Positions 1 to 8,229 of a stretch of 46,097 bases of DNA are shown here, in pieces (position 1 is the first letter of the stretch; each line of letters opens with the position of its first letter). The DNA comes from Lachnospiraceae bacterium (GTDB taxonomy: Bacteria; Bacillota; Clostridia; Lachnospirales; Lachnospiraceae). The stretch is taken from positions 1-46,097 of the forward strand of contig JAJQCZ010000005.1 of assembly GCA_021202465.1 (NCBI GenBank), given 5' to 3'. A program made the translations under genes and the position numbers. The notes beneath the pieces were generated by a model. It worked only from the letters and a program-made list of their open reading frames with translations, did not search any database and was not told the DNA's origin.

Positions 1-197
1 AACGAACCGGAGAAATTCTCCGGAATACCGGAAAGCGCACGGGACAGATACTCACCGGTTTCTGTCTGCCCCATGGCCCACACCAGTCTGCACACGGCTT
101 TGCCCAGCAGGGTAGAGCAAGTGATCATGCCATCATAAAAAGTCGCTCCTTTGCCCAATGCTTGATATGCTGATTTGATTTCATTATGTCTGCTCAT
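1..197 (-). CDS. SAM-dependent methyltransferase, N-terminal part (cut by window edge)
   Basis: Reading the minus strand from an ATG at 197 gives MSRHNEIKSAYQALGKG..., continuing open to the window edge for 65 codons. This start resembles a Clostridia family of class I SAM-dependent methyltransferases whose first ~60 residues precede the SAM-binding loop; the loop itself would lie beyond the edge and is not seen. A GGGAGAG ribosome binding site lies 5-6 bases before the ATG. The gene diverges from everything else in the window and has its own promoter and a dyad over its likely transcription start, so it appears to be separately repressed. The family assignment comes from remembered similarity of the N-terminus only; the substrate is unknown. 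Confidence 0.65.
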   Translation of the reverse strand, partial: MSRHNEIKSAYQALGKGATFYDGMITCSTLLGKAVCRLVWAMGQTETGEYLSRALSGIPENFSGS

Positions 198-220
198 ATC
201 GTTCTCTCCCTCTGCCAGCT

Positions 221-269
221 GTTAGCCGCGACTAACCTATATTGTAACAGATACGACGGAAGAAATCAA
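221..269 (-). promoter_or_regulatory. Promoter with dyad operator for the minus-strand methyltransferase
   Basis: On the minus strand TTGATT (269-264) and TACAAT (246-241) are separated by exactly 17 bases, a good sigma-A promoter. Immediately downstream, over the expected start of transcription, lies the dyad GTTAG-CCGCGA-CTAAC (221-236), symmetric except for one pair in the centre. Its half-sites resemble DtxR/IdeR-type metalloregulator boxes, but other repressor families also fit. The placement suggests a repressor site that blocks transcription initiation. Confidence 0.6.
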
Positions 270-351
270 TACAGTACCCACATGATTATGTACCAAATCA
301 AACACCGCTGGGCGACATCATGCCAAAAAACGGAGCAAGGAGGATGTATTT

Positions 352-1416
352 TTGTTTATCATCATCCATGACTACGAACTGATTGCTTCCGTTTGCGACA
401 GCGTGATCTATATCGAGGATCGGTATTCCCGGAGAAGAAGGACCGGCTGCGCTCGTCGGAGTACTGACGGGGAAAGTGAATCCTTCGGGGAATATGTGCA
501 GGACGCGGCAAGAGTCAGCTTTCCCTGGACGATGATCGATAAAATCACGCCCCGGCCCAGTTCCTCGGTGGCAGACGCGCTGGCGGAAGCCGGGGTGGAG
601 GACATGGAGATTTGCGTGACATCAAAACATACGTACATCGCTCCCTTTGTCAATGCCGAGGCGCCGGAATATCTGGTCGTGGAGGATTCCTTCCCCAATG
701 GACGTCCGCCGCTGGAGCGGGCCGGTGTCTACATGACGGACCGGGAGACCGTGAACCGCTCCGAACGCATGAAGGTTACCGTTTGCCTGAACCCTATTCA
801 CACGGCGCTCTGCACCTATGAGCGGCTGCTGGGGTACGACCTGTTCGCGGAGGGGATGAACGATCCACAGTTGCGGGAACTGGCCCGGCAGATCGGATAT
901 GTGGAGGGGCTTCCTGTGGTGGAGGATCCGGGCATACTGTCTCCGCGGGCGTTTCTTGATGAACTGATGCAGGTTCGTTTTCCGAATGCTTATCTGGGAG
1001 ATACCAGTGCGCGCATCGCGGTCGATATCTCGCAGATGCTCGGGATTCGCTTCGGTGAAACGATCCGGGCCTATGCCGCGCGGGAAGGCAGCGCGGCCTG
1101 CCTGATCGCGATTCCCCTGGCCATCGCCGGAAGGATCCGTTATCTGCTGGCTGTAGATGATCAGGGAGAACCGTTTGAGCTGTCGCCGGATCCTCTGTTT
1201 CCCTGGCTGCGGGCACAGCTGGCAGACGTGAAGTACGGGGAGCCGGACAGCCTGAGAGACTGCCTCCGTCCTATTCTTTCCAATGTCAATCTGTTTGGCC
1301 TGGACCTCTATGCCGTCGGTCTCGGAGAAAAAATCGAAGAGATGGTGCGACGGGAGCTGTCTGGTCCGGGTGCTGTGCGGGAGACGCTCAGAGCGTATCT
1401 GGACAGGGATAAATAA
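352..1416 (+). pseudogene. Truncated mannitol dehydrogenase/fructuronate reductase family protein
   Basis: From about residue 55 onward (VSFPWTMIDKITPRPSSSV, then FVNAEAPEYLVVED, RAGVYMTDRETVN, KVTVCLNPIHTAL) this matches the central and C-terminal catalytic domain of the polyol-specific long-chain dehydrogenases (UxuB, UxaB, mannitol dehydrogenase), which use NAD(P)(H) to interconvert keto sugars or uronates and polyols. Family members are about 480-540 residues; here the N-terminal Rossmann domain of roughly 190 residues is missing. The first ~50 residues are unlike the family and rich in arginine, typical of a junction or out-of-frame stretch. A good AAGGAGG (337-343) precedes the TTG at 352, so a fragment could still be translated, but it could not bind the cofactor normally. 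It is most likely a remnant left by deletion or rearrangement. Confidence 0.75.
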
Positions 1417-1551
1417 AGATTTGTTTCACTTATTAAAGTGGATTGTTGGGAGAAATCGTCTTATAATCGGGAAAATGGATAAAATCTGCCTGTGAAAATT
1501 GTCAACAGATGGTAAAAATTATCAAAAAGACCGGGATGTGAAAAAAATGTA

Positions 1552-1580
1552 TTGACACAACGCACGGTTTGTGTTAGACT
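1552..1580 (+). promoter_or_regulatory. Promoter of the secondary alcohol dehydrogenase
   Basis: TTGACA (1552-1557), a 17-base spacer and TAGACT (1575-1580) form a strong sigma-A promoter about 45 bases before the gene. The dyad ACACAA-N8-TTGTGT (1555-1574) sits across the spacer between the two boxes and is a candidate operator. Its half-sites are the reverse orientation of the Rex consensus, so assigning Rex is not justified. The 197-base gap before the gene is otherwise AT-rich with no coding signal. Confidence 0.7.
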
Positions 1581-1625
1581 GAGTGTGTTGCTTGTTAAAA
1601 ATTAAACGAAAGGATGGTACAAACA

Positions 1626-2687
1626 ATGAAGGGTTATGCCATGCTGAAAATCGGCGAAGTCGGCTGGGTGGAAAAGGACATCCCTCAGTGCGGCCCCCTG
1701 GATGCGATCTGCAAGCCCCTGGCGATCGCGATCTGCACTTCCGACGTACATACGGTCTGGGAAGGTGCGGTCGGCGAGCGGCACAACATGATTCTCGGTC
1801 ATGAGTGCTGCGCTGAGGTGGTGGAGGTCGGTTCTCTGGTGAAGGACTTCAAGCCCGGCGACCGGGTCCTGGTCCCCGCCATCACGCCCGACTGGAACTC
1901 CCTGGAGGCGCAGGCCGGATACGCCATGCACTCCGGCGGCATGCTGGCAGGCTGGAAGTTCTCCAACTTCAAGGACGGCGTGTTCTCGGAGTTTTTCCAT
2001 GTCAACGATGCCGATGGAAACCTGGCGCTTCTGCCTCCCAGCATCAATGTGGTGGACGCCTGCATGCTCTCTGACATGGTCCCCACCGGATTCCATGGCG
2101 CAGAGCTGGCTGATATCCAGTTCGGCGACGAGGTGCTGGTGATCGGAATCGGACCGGTGGGTCTGATGAGCGTGGCCGGCGCCAACATGCGGGGCGCGTC
2201 CCGGATCATTGCAGTCGGTACGAGACCCAACTGCGTGGCGGCCGCCAAAGGCTACGGTGCGACCGAATTCGTCAGCTACAAGGACGGCTCCATCGAGGAT
2301 CAGGTTCTTGAGATGACGAACGGCAAGGGCGTGGACAAGGTCATCATCGCCGGCGGTACGGTCGAGACCTTCGAGTCGGCTGTGAAGAGCCTGAAGCCCG
2401 GCGGAAAGATCGGCAGCGTCAATTATCTGGGCAGCGGCACCTACGTGAACATTCCCCGTGTGGAATGGGGTGTCGGCATGGGCCACAAGATGATCAACGG
2501 CGGCCTGATGCCCGGCGGACGTCTGCGCATGGAGAAGCTGGGAGCGCTGGTCGCTTCCGGGAGACTTGATGTCAGCCCGCTCTCCACGCATGTCTTCGAG
2601 GGCTGGGATTATGTTCCGGAGGCTCTGCAGCTCATGAAGGACAAGCCCGCGGATCTGATCAAGCCGGTCGTGAAATTTGCTGACTGA
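1626..2687 (+). CDS. adh: NADP-dependent secondary (isopropanol) alcohol dehydrogenase
   Basis: This 353-residue cytoplasmic enzyme would interconvert secondary alcohols and ketones using zinc and NADP(H). It aligns along its whole length with the Thermoanaerobacter brockii and Clostridium beijerinckii enzymes: MKGYAML start, catalytic zinc ligands C37, H59 and the D in MLSDMVPTG, with E60 after H59; the Rossmann motif GIGPVG near 174; and GTRP after the second strand, where the R (R200 in the family numbering) selects NADPH. The start is placed at ATG 1626 rather than 1614 because it matches the family N-terminus and has AAAGGA 11 bases upstream. It is a single-gene unit with its own promoter and terminator. 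Physiologically it probably balances redox during fermentation. The exact substrate is inferred from the family. Confidence 0.92.
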   Translation: MKGYAMLKIGEVGWVEKDIPQCGPLDAICKPLAIAICTSDVHTVWEGAVGERHNMILGHECCAEVVEVGSLVKDFKPGDRVLVPAITPDWNSLEAQAGYAMHSGGMLAGWKFSNFKDGVFSEFFHVNDADGNLALLPPSINVVDACMLSDMVPTGFHGAELADIQFGDEVLVIGIGPVGLMSVAGANMRGASRIIAVGTRPNCVAAAKGYGATEFVSYKDGSIEDQVLEMTNGKGVDKVIIAGGTVETFESAVKSLKPGGKIGSVNYLGSGTYVNIPRVEWGVGMGHKMINGGLMPGGRLRMEKLGALVASGRLDVSPLSTHVFEGWDYVPEALQLMKDKPADLIKPVVKFAD

Positions 2688-2749
2688 TTGGCGGAATCCG
2701 GAAGAAATGCAGAATTGGGCAGGGGCGTTTTTTCGCCGCCTGCCCGCCT

Positions 2750-2779
2750 GGGCCGGAGGAACTCTCCGGCCCCTCTTTT
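2750..2779 (+). terminator. Rho-independent terminator after adh
   Basis: GGGCCGGAG (2750-2758) pairs with CTCCGGCCC (2764-2772) around a 5-base loop and is followed by TCTTTT. A second GC-rich stem just upstream (GGGCAGG...CCTGCCC, about 2717-2744) encloses a T-run. Together they close the adh unit. Confidence 0.75.
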
Positions 2780-2859
2780 CACTACAGGCCGCATCGTTCT
2801 GATGAAAAACAGCTTTCCGTGGCTGTACCGCAGTGCATTTCTTTTATGGGAGGAAGAAA

Positions 2860-3810
2860 ATGAAGATTCTGGTTGTATCGGGCTTTCTGGGTGCGGGAAA
2901 GACCACCTTTATCAAAGAACTGATTCGAAAAACCGGGCAGCGTCCTGTCGTTATGGAGAATGAGCTGGGCGAGACTGATCTGGACAGCCGCGAGATCGCG
3001 GCGGACGGCCAGACCGATGTGCTGGAATTCATGGAGGGCTGCGTCTGCTGCAGCATGAAGGAGAGCTTTACTTCCTCGGTCATTACGATCTCGGCGACCC
3101 TTTCTCCGGAATATCTGATCGTGGAGCTGTCCGGCGTCGGCCGCCTGGGAAATATCCTCGCCAATCTGCGGAAGGTCTGCTACGAGCAGATCCGCCTGCT
3201 GCCGCCGGTGGTCATCGTGACGCCCCGGAGCCTGCGGGAGAATCTCAGCCTCTATGGGGACATCTGTTCCGACCAGATCGGCAACGCCGGTGTGATTGTT
3301 TTATCCAAAATTGAAAATGAGGACGTGCGGGTAATCGCGGAGACCGTGGAACAGATCCGCGCCATGAATCCGTCGGCGCAGATTCTGGAGACCCCCTACA
3401 CCGGCATGCCGGAGGACTGGTGGAACGCTCTCCTGCGGGACGGGCGGGAGGTGCAGCCGCGTCTGGTTCGGGACGGCGAGGATGAGATTGACCAGTATTC
3501 GCTTCGGAATGTGTTCCTGCACAGCGAAGCGGACCTGATCCTGTTTCTTCAGGAATTGCTGAGGGGGCAGTTCGGCGACATCACCCGCGCCAAGGGCGTG
3601 GTGCGGGCCGGACGGCAGTGGCTTCGTTTCGATGTGGCCGATTCTCTGTACGCAATCCGCGGCGAGGAGAAGGAGGAACGCTCACAGTGCGTATTTATTG
3701 GACGGGATATCCGCCGCAGCCGGATCGGGGCGTGGTTTGAAAAAGAAGAAGTTGTCCCGCGGGTGATGACGTATGGCATGCGGGAACTGGGAGAAGAGTG
3801 GGAGGAGTAG
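2860..3810 (+). CDS. CobW/COG0523-family GTP-binding metallochaperone
   Basis: This 316-residue protein belongs to the G3E family of P-loop GTPases (CobW, YjiA, ZNG1, relatives of HypB and UreG) that deliver metal ions to enzymes. Visible motifs are the Walker A GFLGAGKTT (residues 8-16), the family ENELGE motif, the metal-binding CVCC within GCVCCSMK, and a Switch-type ELSGVG. The guanine-specifying NKxD is replaced by SKIE. The C-terminal CobW_C domain is present in outline (RAKGVVRAGRQWLRFD). The start at ATG 2860 is chosen because GGGAGG lies 6 bases before it and the P-loop then falls at the usual place. It is not joined to the cobalamin operon 4.4 kb downstream, so a cobalt role is possible but unproven; zinc is equally possible. 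Confidence 0.85.
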   Translation: MKILVVSGFLGAGKTTFIKELIRKTGQRPVVMENELGETDLDSREIAADGQTDVLEFMEGCVCCSMKESFTSSVITISATLSPEYLIVELSGVGRLGNILANLRKVCYEQIRLLPPVVIVTPRSLRENLSLYGDICSDQIGNAGVIVLSKIENEDVRVIAETVEQIRAMNPSAQILETPYTGMPEDWWNALLRDGREVQPRLVRDGEDEIDQYSLRNVFLHSEADLILFLQELLRGQFGDITRAKGVVRAGRQWLRFDVADSLYAIRGEEKEERSQCVFIGRDIRRSRIGAWFEKEEVVPRVMTYGMRELGEEWEE

Positions 3811-3860
3811 GTATCATTTTCCTGTTTGATTGAGACTAGATAGAAGATTGACATTCAACA

Positions 3861-3905
3861 AAATCCCGAGTAAAATAAAGTCATACTTTATTTTACTCGG
3901 GATTT
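3861..3905. repeat. Perfect 20-bp palindrome with 5-base loop
   Basis: AAATCCCGAGTAAAATAAAG (3861-3880) is repeated exactly as its reverse complement at 3886-3905, with TCATA between. It is much longer than needed for termination and lacks a T-run after the stem. It lies just upstream of the AAA/DUF4143 ATPase gene. It could be a dispersed palindromic element or a regulatory hairpin in the ATPase mRNA leader. No second copy was seen after the gene. Confidence 0.9.
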
Positions 3906-3957
3906 GTATAGAAAGATATGGCGAGGGAATGCTGTGGACAGGATGGGAGGCAGAGTC

Positions 3958-5184
3958 ATGTATATTAACCGACATTTGGAAACACAGATACGGGAAGCTT
4001 CTCAATATTATCCGGTTGTGATGGTATGTGGGCAGCGGCAGGTAGGAAAATCAACCATGCTGCACCATTTGAAGGAGAATGATCGCAAATACATCACATT
4101 AGATGACATGAATGCAAGGCGTCTTGCAGAGCAGGATCCCGGGCTGTTTTTTGAGACATATGGCGCACCGCTCCTGATCGACGAGTTCCAGAGAGTGCCT
4201 TCGCTTCTGCTGGAAATGAAACGGATTGTGGATGAAGCTTCGTTGGATGGGGAGGAAACCGGCGGGATGTATTGGCTGACCGGTTCACAAAAATTTGCTA
4301 TGATGAAGGGAGTGTCGGAGTCATTGGCCGGGAGAGTGGCGGTGTTTGATCTGTCCGGCTTATCTACAGCGGAGATCGAAGAGCGGCCGGCACAGTTGTT
4401 TCATCCGTCCCTGGATTCATTGAAGGAGCGAATGCGTGATTGTGTTCCCAAGGATATTCATCAGATCTATGAACGGATTTTTCAGGGAGGAATGCCGCGT
4501 CTGATTACGACGGGGATGGACAGAGAGCGCTTTTATATGGATTATGTCAATACCTATATAGAGAGGGATATCAAAGATCTGGCACAGGTTGGTAAACTGA
4601 ATGCATTTTATGATTTTCTGGTTTTTATGGCTGCCCGTACATCACAGGAATTGCATTACGAGGAAATTGCTTCAGCGGTAGGCGTCTCTTCGCCCACTGC
4701 AAAGGCGTGGGTAACGATTCTGGAACGTTCCGGTGTGATTTATATTCTTCGTCCTTATTTCACCAATATTACCAGCCGATTAGTAAAGACACCGAAATTT
4801 TATTTTATGGATACCGGACTTGCAGCGTATCTGTGCCGGTGGCCGACGGCGGAAACTTTGGAAAACGGCGCCATGGACGGAGCTTTCTTTGAGACATATG
4901 TCGTTACGGAAATTGTTAAAAGCTATTATAATGCGGGAAAACGGCCAAATCTGTATTATTACAGGGATGTAGATAAAAGAGAGGTGGATTTGCTGGTTGT
5001 GGAAGGAGAGAACCTCTATCCGATTGAAATAAAAAAAAGTAAATCTCCCGCTCATCCGGATAAAAATTTTAAAGTGCTGGAGAGGCTGCATTTGAAAATA
5101 CAGCCTGGAATTGTGATCTGTATGTCAGATGAGCTGGTGCCGTACAACCGGCAGACGTGGCTGATGCCGGCAGCGGCGCTGTGA
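3958..5184 (+). CDS. AAA ATPase with C-terminal DUF4143 domain
   Basis: This 408-residue protein has the AAA_14 P-loop GQRQVGKST (residues 25-33), Walker B LLIDEFQR, a sensor-like YWLTGSQKF, and in its last ~150 residues the DUF4143 domain: FFETYVVTEI followed by a PD-(D/E)xK-like pattern (REVDLLV ... YPIEIKKSKSP). The family is widespread in anaerobes and often occurs in variable numbers per genome; its biochemical role is unsettled, with a nuclease-like fold in DUF4143. The start at ATG 3958 is supported by GGGAGG at 3945-3950 and by the usual YINRHLE N-terminus. The gene is less GC-rich than its neighbours and sits next to the 20-bp palindrome, which suggests horizontal acquisition. Confidence 0.85.
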   Translation: MYINRHLETQIREASQYYPVVMVCGQRQVGKSTMLHHLKENDRKYITLDDMNARRLAEQDPGLFFETYGAPLLIDEFQRVPSLLLEMKRIVDEASLDGEETGGMYWLTGSQKFAMMKGVSESLAGRVAVFDLSGLSTAEIEERPAQLFHPSLDSLKERMRDCVPKDIHQIYERIFQGGMPRLITTGMDRERFYMDYVNTYIERDIKDLAQVGKLNAFYDFLVFMAARTSQELHYEEIASAVGVSSPTAKAWVTILERSGVIYILRPYFTNITSRLVKTPKFYFMDTGLAAYLCRWPTAETLENGAMDGAFFETYVVTEIVKSYYNAGKRPNLYYYRDVDKREVDLLVVEGENLYPIEIKKSKSPAHPDKNFKVLERLHLKIQPGIVICMSDELVPYNRQTWLMPAAAL

Positions 5185-5398
5185 GAGCATATCGACTTAT
5201 AGCGCAAAAAGATATTTAACGAAAACGTCATAGACTATTTTCATTGCAATTCTCAATCTACAATTGAATGCAAGACGGGATTCTGAACGAATTATGTTCT
5301 CCTGATGTGCTATTATCTAAAGCTTTTGAAGGTGCCAAAGACAGAGATAAAGTCGTTTGTACACAGAGGAAATAATGAATGCAGCCGGAATCCTTTTG

Positions 5399-5407
5399 TG
5401 ATATGAT
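5399..5407 (+). promoter_or_regulatory. Extended -10 element before recD2
   Basis: TGATATGAT is an extended -10 (TG-N-TATGAT) about 70 bases before recD2; no convincing -35 is at the expected distance. The remaining gap from 5185 to 5479 (295 bases) is AT-rich, contains a weak hairpin around 5242-5271 and a 35-codon open frame (5268-5375) without a ribosome binding site, and shows nothing else. Confidence 0.4.
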
Positions 5408-5479
5408 GAGAAACGAAAGGTCGGCAGGCAGAAAGATACAACCTGCCCCGGCCGAAAGAATGTCAGGAGGCATCTCCCC

Positions 5480-8119
5480 ATGGATCATCTGCGCTGTGTC
5501 GTGGAACGAATCACATATCAGAATGCGGAAAATGGTTTCTCGGTGATCCGCTGCCGCGCGAAGGGATACAGCGACCTGGTGACGGTGGTCGGCAGTATGC
5601 CCGATGTCCATGTCGGCTCTGTTCTGACGATCGAGGGCCAGTGGCGTATCGACGGCAAATACGGCAGACAGTTTTCTGCGGAGAAATGGGAGGAGACCCT
5701 TCCGGCGACGACCTATGGGATCGAAAAATATCTGGGCAGCGGTCTGATCAAAGGGGTCGGCCCGAAGTTTGCCCGGCGTATCGTGCAGAAGTTCGGCAAA
5801 GAGACACTGGATGTGATCGATTTTGAACCCGACCGTCTGACGGAGGTGGACGGGATCGGTCAGAAGCGTGTAGAGCGCATCAAGGAGGGCTGGCAGGAGC
5901 AGAAGGAGATCAAGAACATCATGCTTTTCCTGCAGAGCCATGATGTGAGCACGGCGCACGCGGCGCGGATTTATAAGACCTACGGGAATGACAGCATCCG
6001 CATTGTGAAGGAGAACCCCTACCGGCTGGCGGATGACATCTGGGGAATCGGTTTTAAGACGGCGGATCAGATTGCGGCGAAGCTGGGAATTGAAAAGGAC
6101 CGTTTTATCCGCCTGCGCAGCGGTATTCTCTATACGCTGAATAAACTGTCGGAAAGCGGTCATTGCTTCGCATTGCGGGATCAGCTGATCCGGACGGCGG
6201 AGCAGCTGCTGGAGGTCGAAGCGCCGGAGCTTGAGATCACGCTGGATGAGATGCTGCGCAGCTCGGATGTTATCGTGGACAGGGAGAGTGCGGCCATTCC
6301 GGAAGATGGTCAGAAGCCGGAGGAAGCCATCTATCTTCCGCCTTTTTATTTTTCTGAGACCGGGTGCGCGAAGAGACTGCTCAGGCTGCTGGCCGCGGAG
6401 CGAAAGTCCCGTGTGGATGTGGATCAGGTGATGGAGCGAGTGAGTAAGCGCTCGCAGATCACCTATGATGAGGCGCAGCTGCAGGCCATCCGTCAGGCGG
6501 TCTCTTCGAAGGTGATGGCGCTGACCGGCGGGCCGGGCACCGGGAAGACCACGACGACGCTCGGCATCATTTCTGCCTATCGGATGGCGGGCTGCCGGAT
6601 TCTTCTGGCGGCGCCGACCGGGCGCGCGGCCAAGCGGATGTCAGAGGCGACCGGCATGGAGGCGAAGACGATTCACCGCCTTCTCGAATATCAGCCGGCG
6701 GAGGGCTATCAGCGTAACGAGGAGCATCCGCTGGAGGCGGATGTGCTGATTCTGGACGAGTGCTCCATGATCGATATCATGCTGATGTATAACCTGCTGA
6801 AAGCCCTGCCGGATTCCATGACGCTGATCCTGGTCGGCGATACAGATCAGTTGCCCAGTGTGGGTGCCGGCAATGTCTTAAAGGATATCATTGCCTCCGG
6901 AAGTGTTCCGGTGGTGCGTCTGACGCGCATCTTCCGGCAGGCGCAGGGCAGCCGGATCATCATGAACGCGCACCGGATCAATCACGGCGAGATGCCGGAT
7001 CTGAGTAATGGCCGGAATGCCGATTTCTTCTTCGCAGCGAAGGAGACCAATGAGGAGACGGCGGAGCTGGTGGTAAAATACTGCACGCAGAATCTTCCGC
7101 GCTATTACCATGCGGATGCCTTTCGCGATATTCAGGTGCTGACGCCCATGCAGCGCGGCGTCTGCGGCGCGGCCAATCTCAACCAGCTGCTGCAGACGGC
7201 CATGAATCCGTCGGGCATTTTCTTAAAACGCGGGGGAACGCAGTACCGGCTGCATGATAAGGTCATGCAGATCAAAAACGACTATAATAAGGAAGTCTTT
7301 AACGGCGACATTGGCCGGATCGTGCGCGTGGACACGGAGGAGGGCGAGCTGGCTGTGGATTTTGCCGACAGCATGTCCGCCGGAGGCCGGGAGGTGGTCT
7401 ATGATGTGTCGGAACTGGATGAACTGGTGCTGGCCTACGCCACGACGATCCACAAGGCGCAGGGGTCGGAATATCCGATCGTCGTGATGCCTTTTACAAT
7501 GAGTCATTACGTGATGCTGCAGCGCAATCTTCTCTATACCGGTGTCACGCGGGCCAAAAAGATTCTCGTGCTGATCGGCGAGAAGAAGGCGATCACCTAT
7601 GCGGTCCGCAATGAGACGACGGCGGCGCGGAATACCCGGCTGGCGGAGAGGCTGCGCGGCCTGCCGGAAAGCCCGCCCGAACCGCGCCAATCTTATGAAA
7701 ATGGGAAAATCCTGCGGCTTCCGGAATCGGCGAAAAAAGCCCGGATGGTGGCCGAGGCGGCCGCGCTGTATGGGGAGAACGATCTGTTTGACCGTCTGGC
7801 CCATTCGAAATTCCGCAGCAGTTTTTCCCTGAAAGCGAAGGATAGAGCCTATGTGAAGGAGAAGGGACTGGATACCATCCGCTCTCACGCGCAGGATTTT
7901 GTGAGAAAGAGACTGGCTCCGGCGGTGATCCCGAACGACGGCAAACAGACGCCGATGAGGGGACATCCGGTCTTCATCGCGCAGCATGCGACGGCGACCT
8001 GCTGTCGGGGGTGCCTTGAGAAATGGCACAGAATCCCGAAGGGCTGTGAGCTGACCGAAGAGCAGCAGGAGTATGTGGTGAACGTGCTGATGGAATGGAT
8101 CGGGAGGCAGATGAAGTAA
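5480..8119 (+). CDS. recD2: RecD2-like SF1B DNA helicase fused to a DUF4186 domain
   Basis: Residues 1 to about 740 are a complete RecD2 helicase, the RecBC-independent 5'-3' helicase of Firmicutes and Deinococcus. It has an N-terminal OB-like region, helix-hairpin-helix segments (GLIKGVGPKFARRIV, VDGIGQKRVERI, WGIGFKTADQIA), Walker A GGPGTGKTT (350-358), Walker B LILDECS (D426, E427), and the late helicase motifs HKAQGSEYPIVV and LYTGVTRAKK. After a short linker, residues ~770-879 match the free-standing family DUF4186: LFDRLAHSKFRSSF, EKGLDTIRSHAQDFV, NDGKQTPMRGHPVF, AQHATATCCRGCLEKWH and a C-terminal helix. The CC-x2-C plus histidines suggest a metal site. The frame is continuous with no sign of error. 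A start with CAGGAGG upstream is used. It probably acts in DNA repair, with the tail adding an unknown function. Confidence 0.9.
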   Translation: MDHLRCVVERITYQNAENGFSVIRCRAKGYSDLVTVVGSMPDVHVGSVLTIEGQWRIDGKYGRQFSAEKWEETLPATTYGIEKYLGSGLIKGVGPKFARRIVQKFGKETLDVIDFEPDRLTEVDGIGQKRVERIKEGWQEQKEIKNIMLFLQSHDVSTAHAARIYKTYGNDSIRIVKENPYRLADDIWGIGFKTADQIAAKLGIEKDRFIRLRSGILYTLNKLSESGHCFALRDQLIRTAEQLLEVEAPELEITLDEMLRSSDVIVDRESAAIPEDGQKPEEAIYLPPFYFSETGCAKRLLRLLAAERKSRVDVDQVMERVSKRSQITYDEAQLQAIRQAVSSKVMALTGGPGTGKTTTTLGIISAYRMAGCRILLAAPTGRAAKRMSEATGMEAKTIHRLLEYQPAEGYQRNEEHPLEADVLILDECSMIDIMLMYNLLKALPDSMTLILVGDTDQLPSVGAGNVLKDIIASGSVPVVRLTRIFRQAQGSRIIMNAHRINHGEMPDLSNGRNADFFFAAKETNEETAELVVKYCTQNLPRYYHADAFRDIQVLTPMQRGVCGAANLNQLLQTAMNPSGIFLKRGGTQYRLHDKVMQIKNDYNKEVFNGDIGRIVRVDTEEGELAVDFADSMSAGGREVVYDVSELDELVLAYATTIHKAQGSEYPIVVMPFTMSHYVMLQRNLLYTGVTRAKKILVLIGEKKAITYAVRNETTAARNTRLAERLRGLPESPPEPRQSYENGKILRLPESAKKARMVAEAAALYGENDLFDRLAHSKFRSSFSLKAKDRAYVKEKGLDTIRSHAQDFVRKRLAPAVIPNDGKQTPMRGHPVFIAQHATATCCRGCLEKWHRIPKGCELTEEQQEYVVNVLMEWIGRQMK

Positions 8120-8154
8120 CAGGCGGGAGCTTTGGTCGGGATGTGGTGCGACGA

Positions 8155-8183
8155 TTGACATGTCCCGGACAGAGTGATAAAAT
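8155..8183 (+). promoter_or_regulatory. Promoter of the cobalamin/tetrapyrrole operon
   Basis: TTGACA (8155-8160), 17 bases and TAAAAT (8178-8183) form a near-consensus sigma-A promoter 47 bases before cbiD. GACGATT (8150-8156) and its reverse complement AATCGTC (8181-8187) flank the two boxes, a possible operator. The leader would be only ~40 bases, too short for a cobalamin riboswitch, and no B12-box-like sequence was found between recD2 and cbiD. Confidence 0.75.
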
Positions 8184-8229
8184 CGTCTGCGAATCAGGAG
8201 AACTTGCAGGATAGCAGGGAGTCGGACAG

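Noticed and set aside
1552-1580. Rex-binding site in the adh promoter
   Set aside because: The dyad ACACAA-N8-TTGTGT has its half-sites in the opposite orientation to the Rex consensus TTGTG-N8-CACAA.
5268-5375. 35-codon open frame with protein-like composition (LLSKAFEGAKDRDK)
   Set aside because: No ribosome binding site, no family recognised; at most a decayed remnant between the ATPase gene and recD2.
8120-8229. Possible cobalamin riboswitch before cbiD
   Set aside because: The promoter lies at 8155-8183, leaving only ~40 bases of leader, and no B12-box-like GCCACTG is present.
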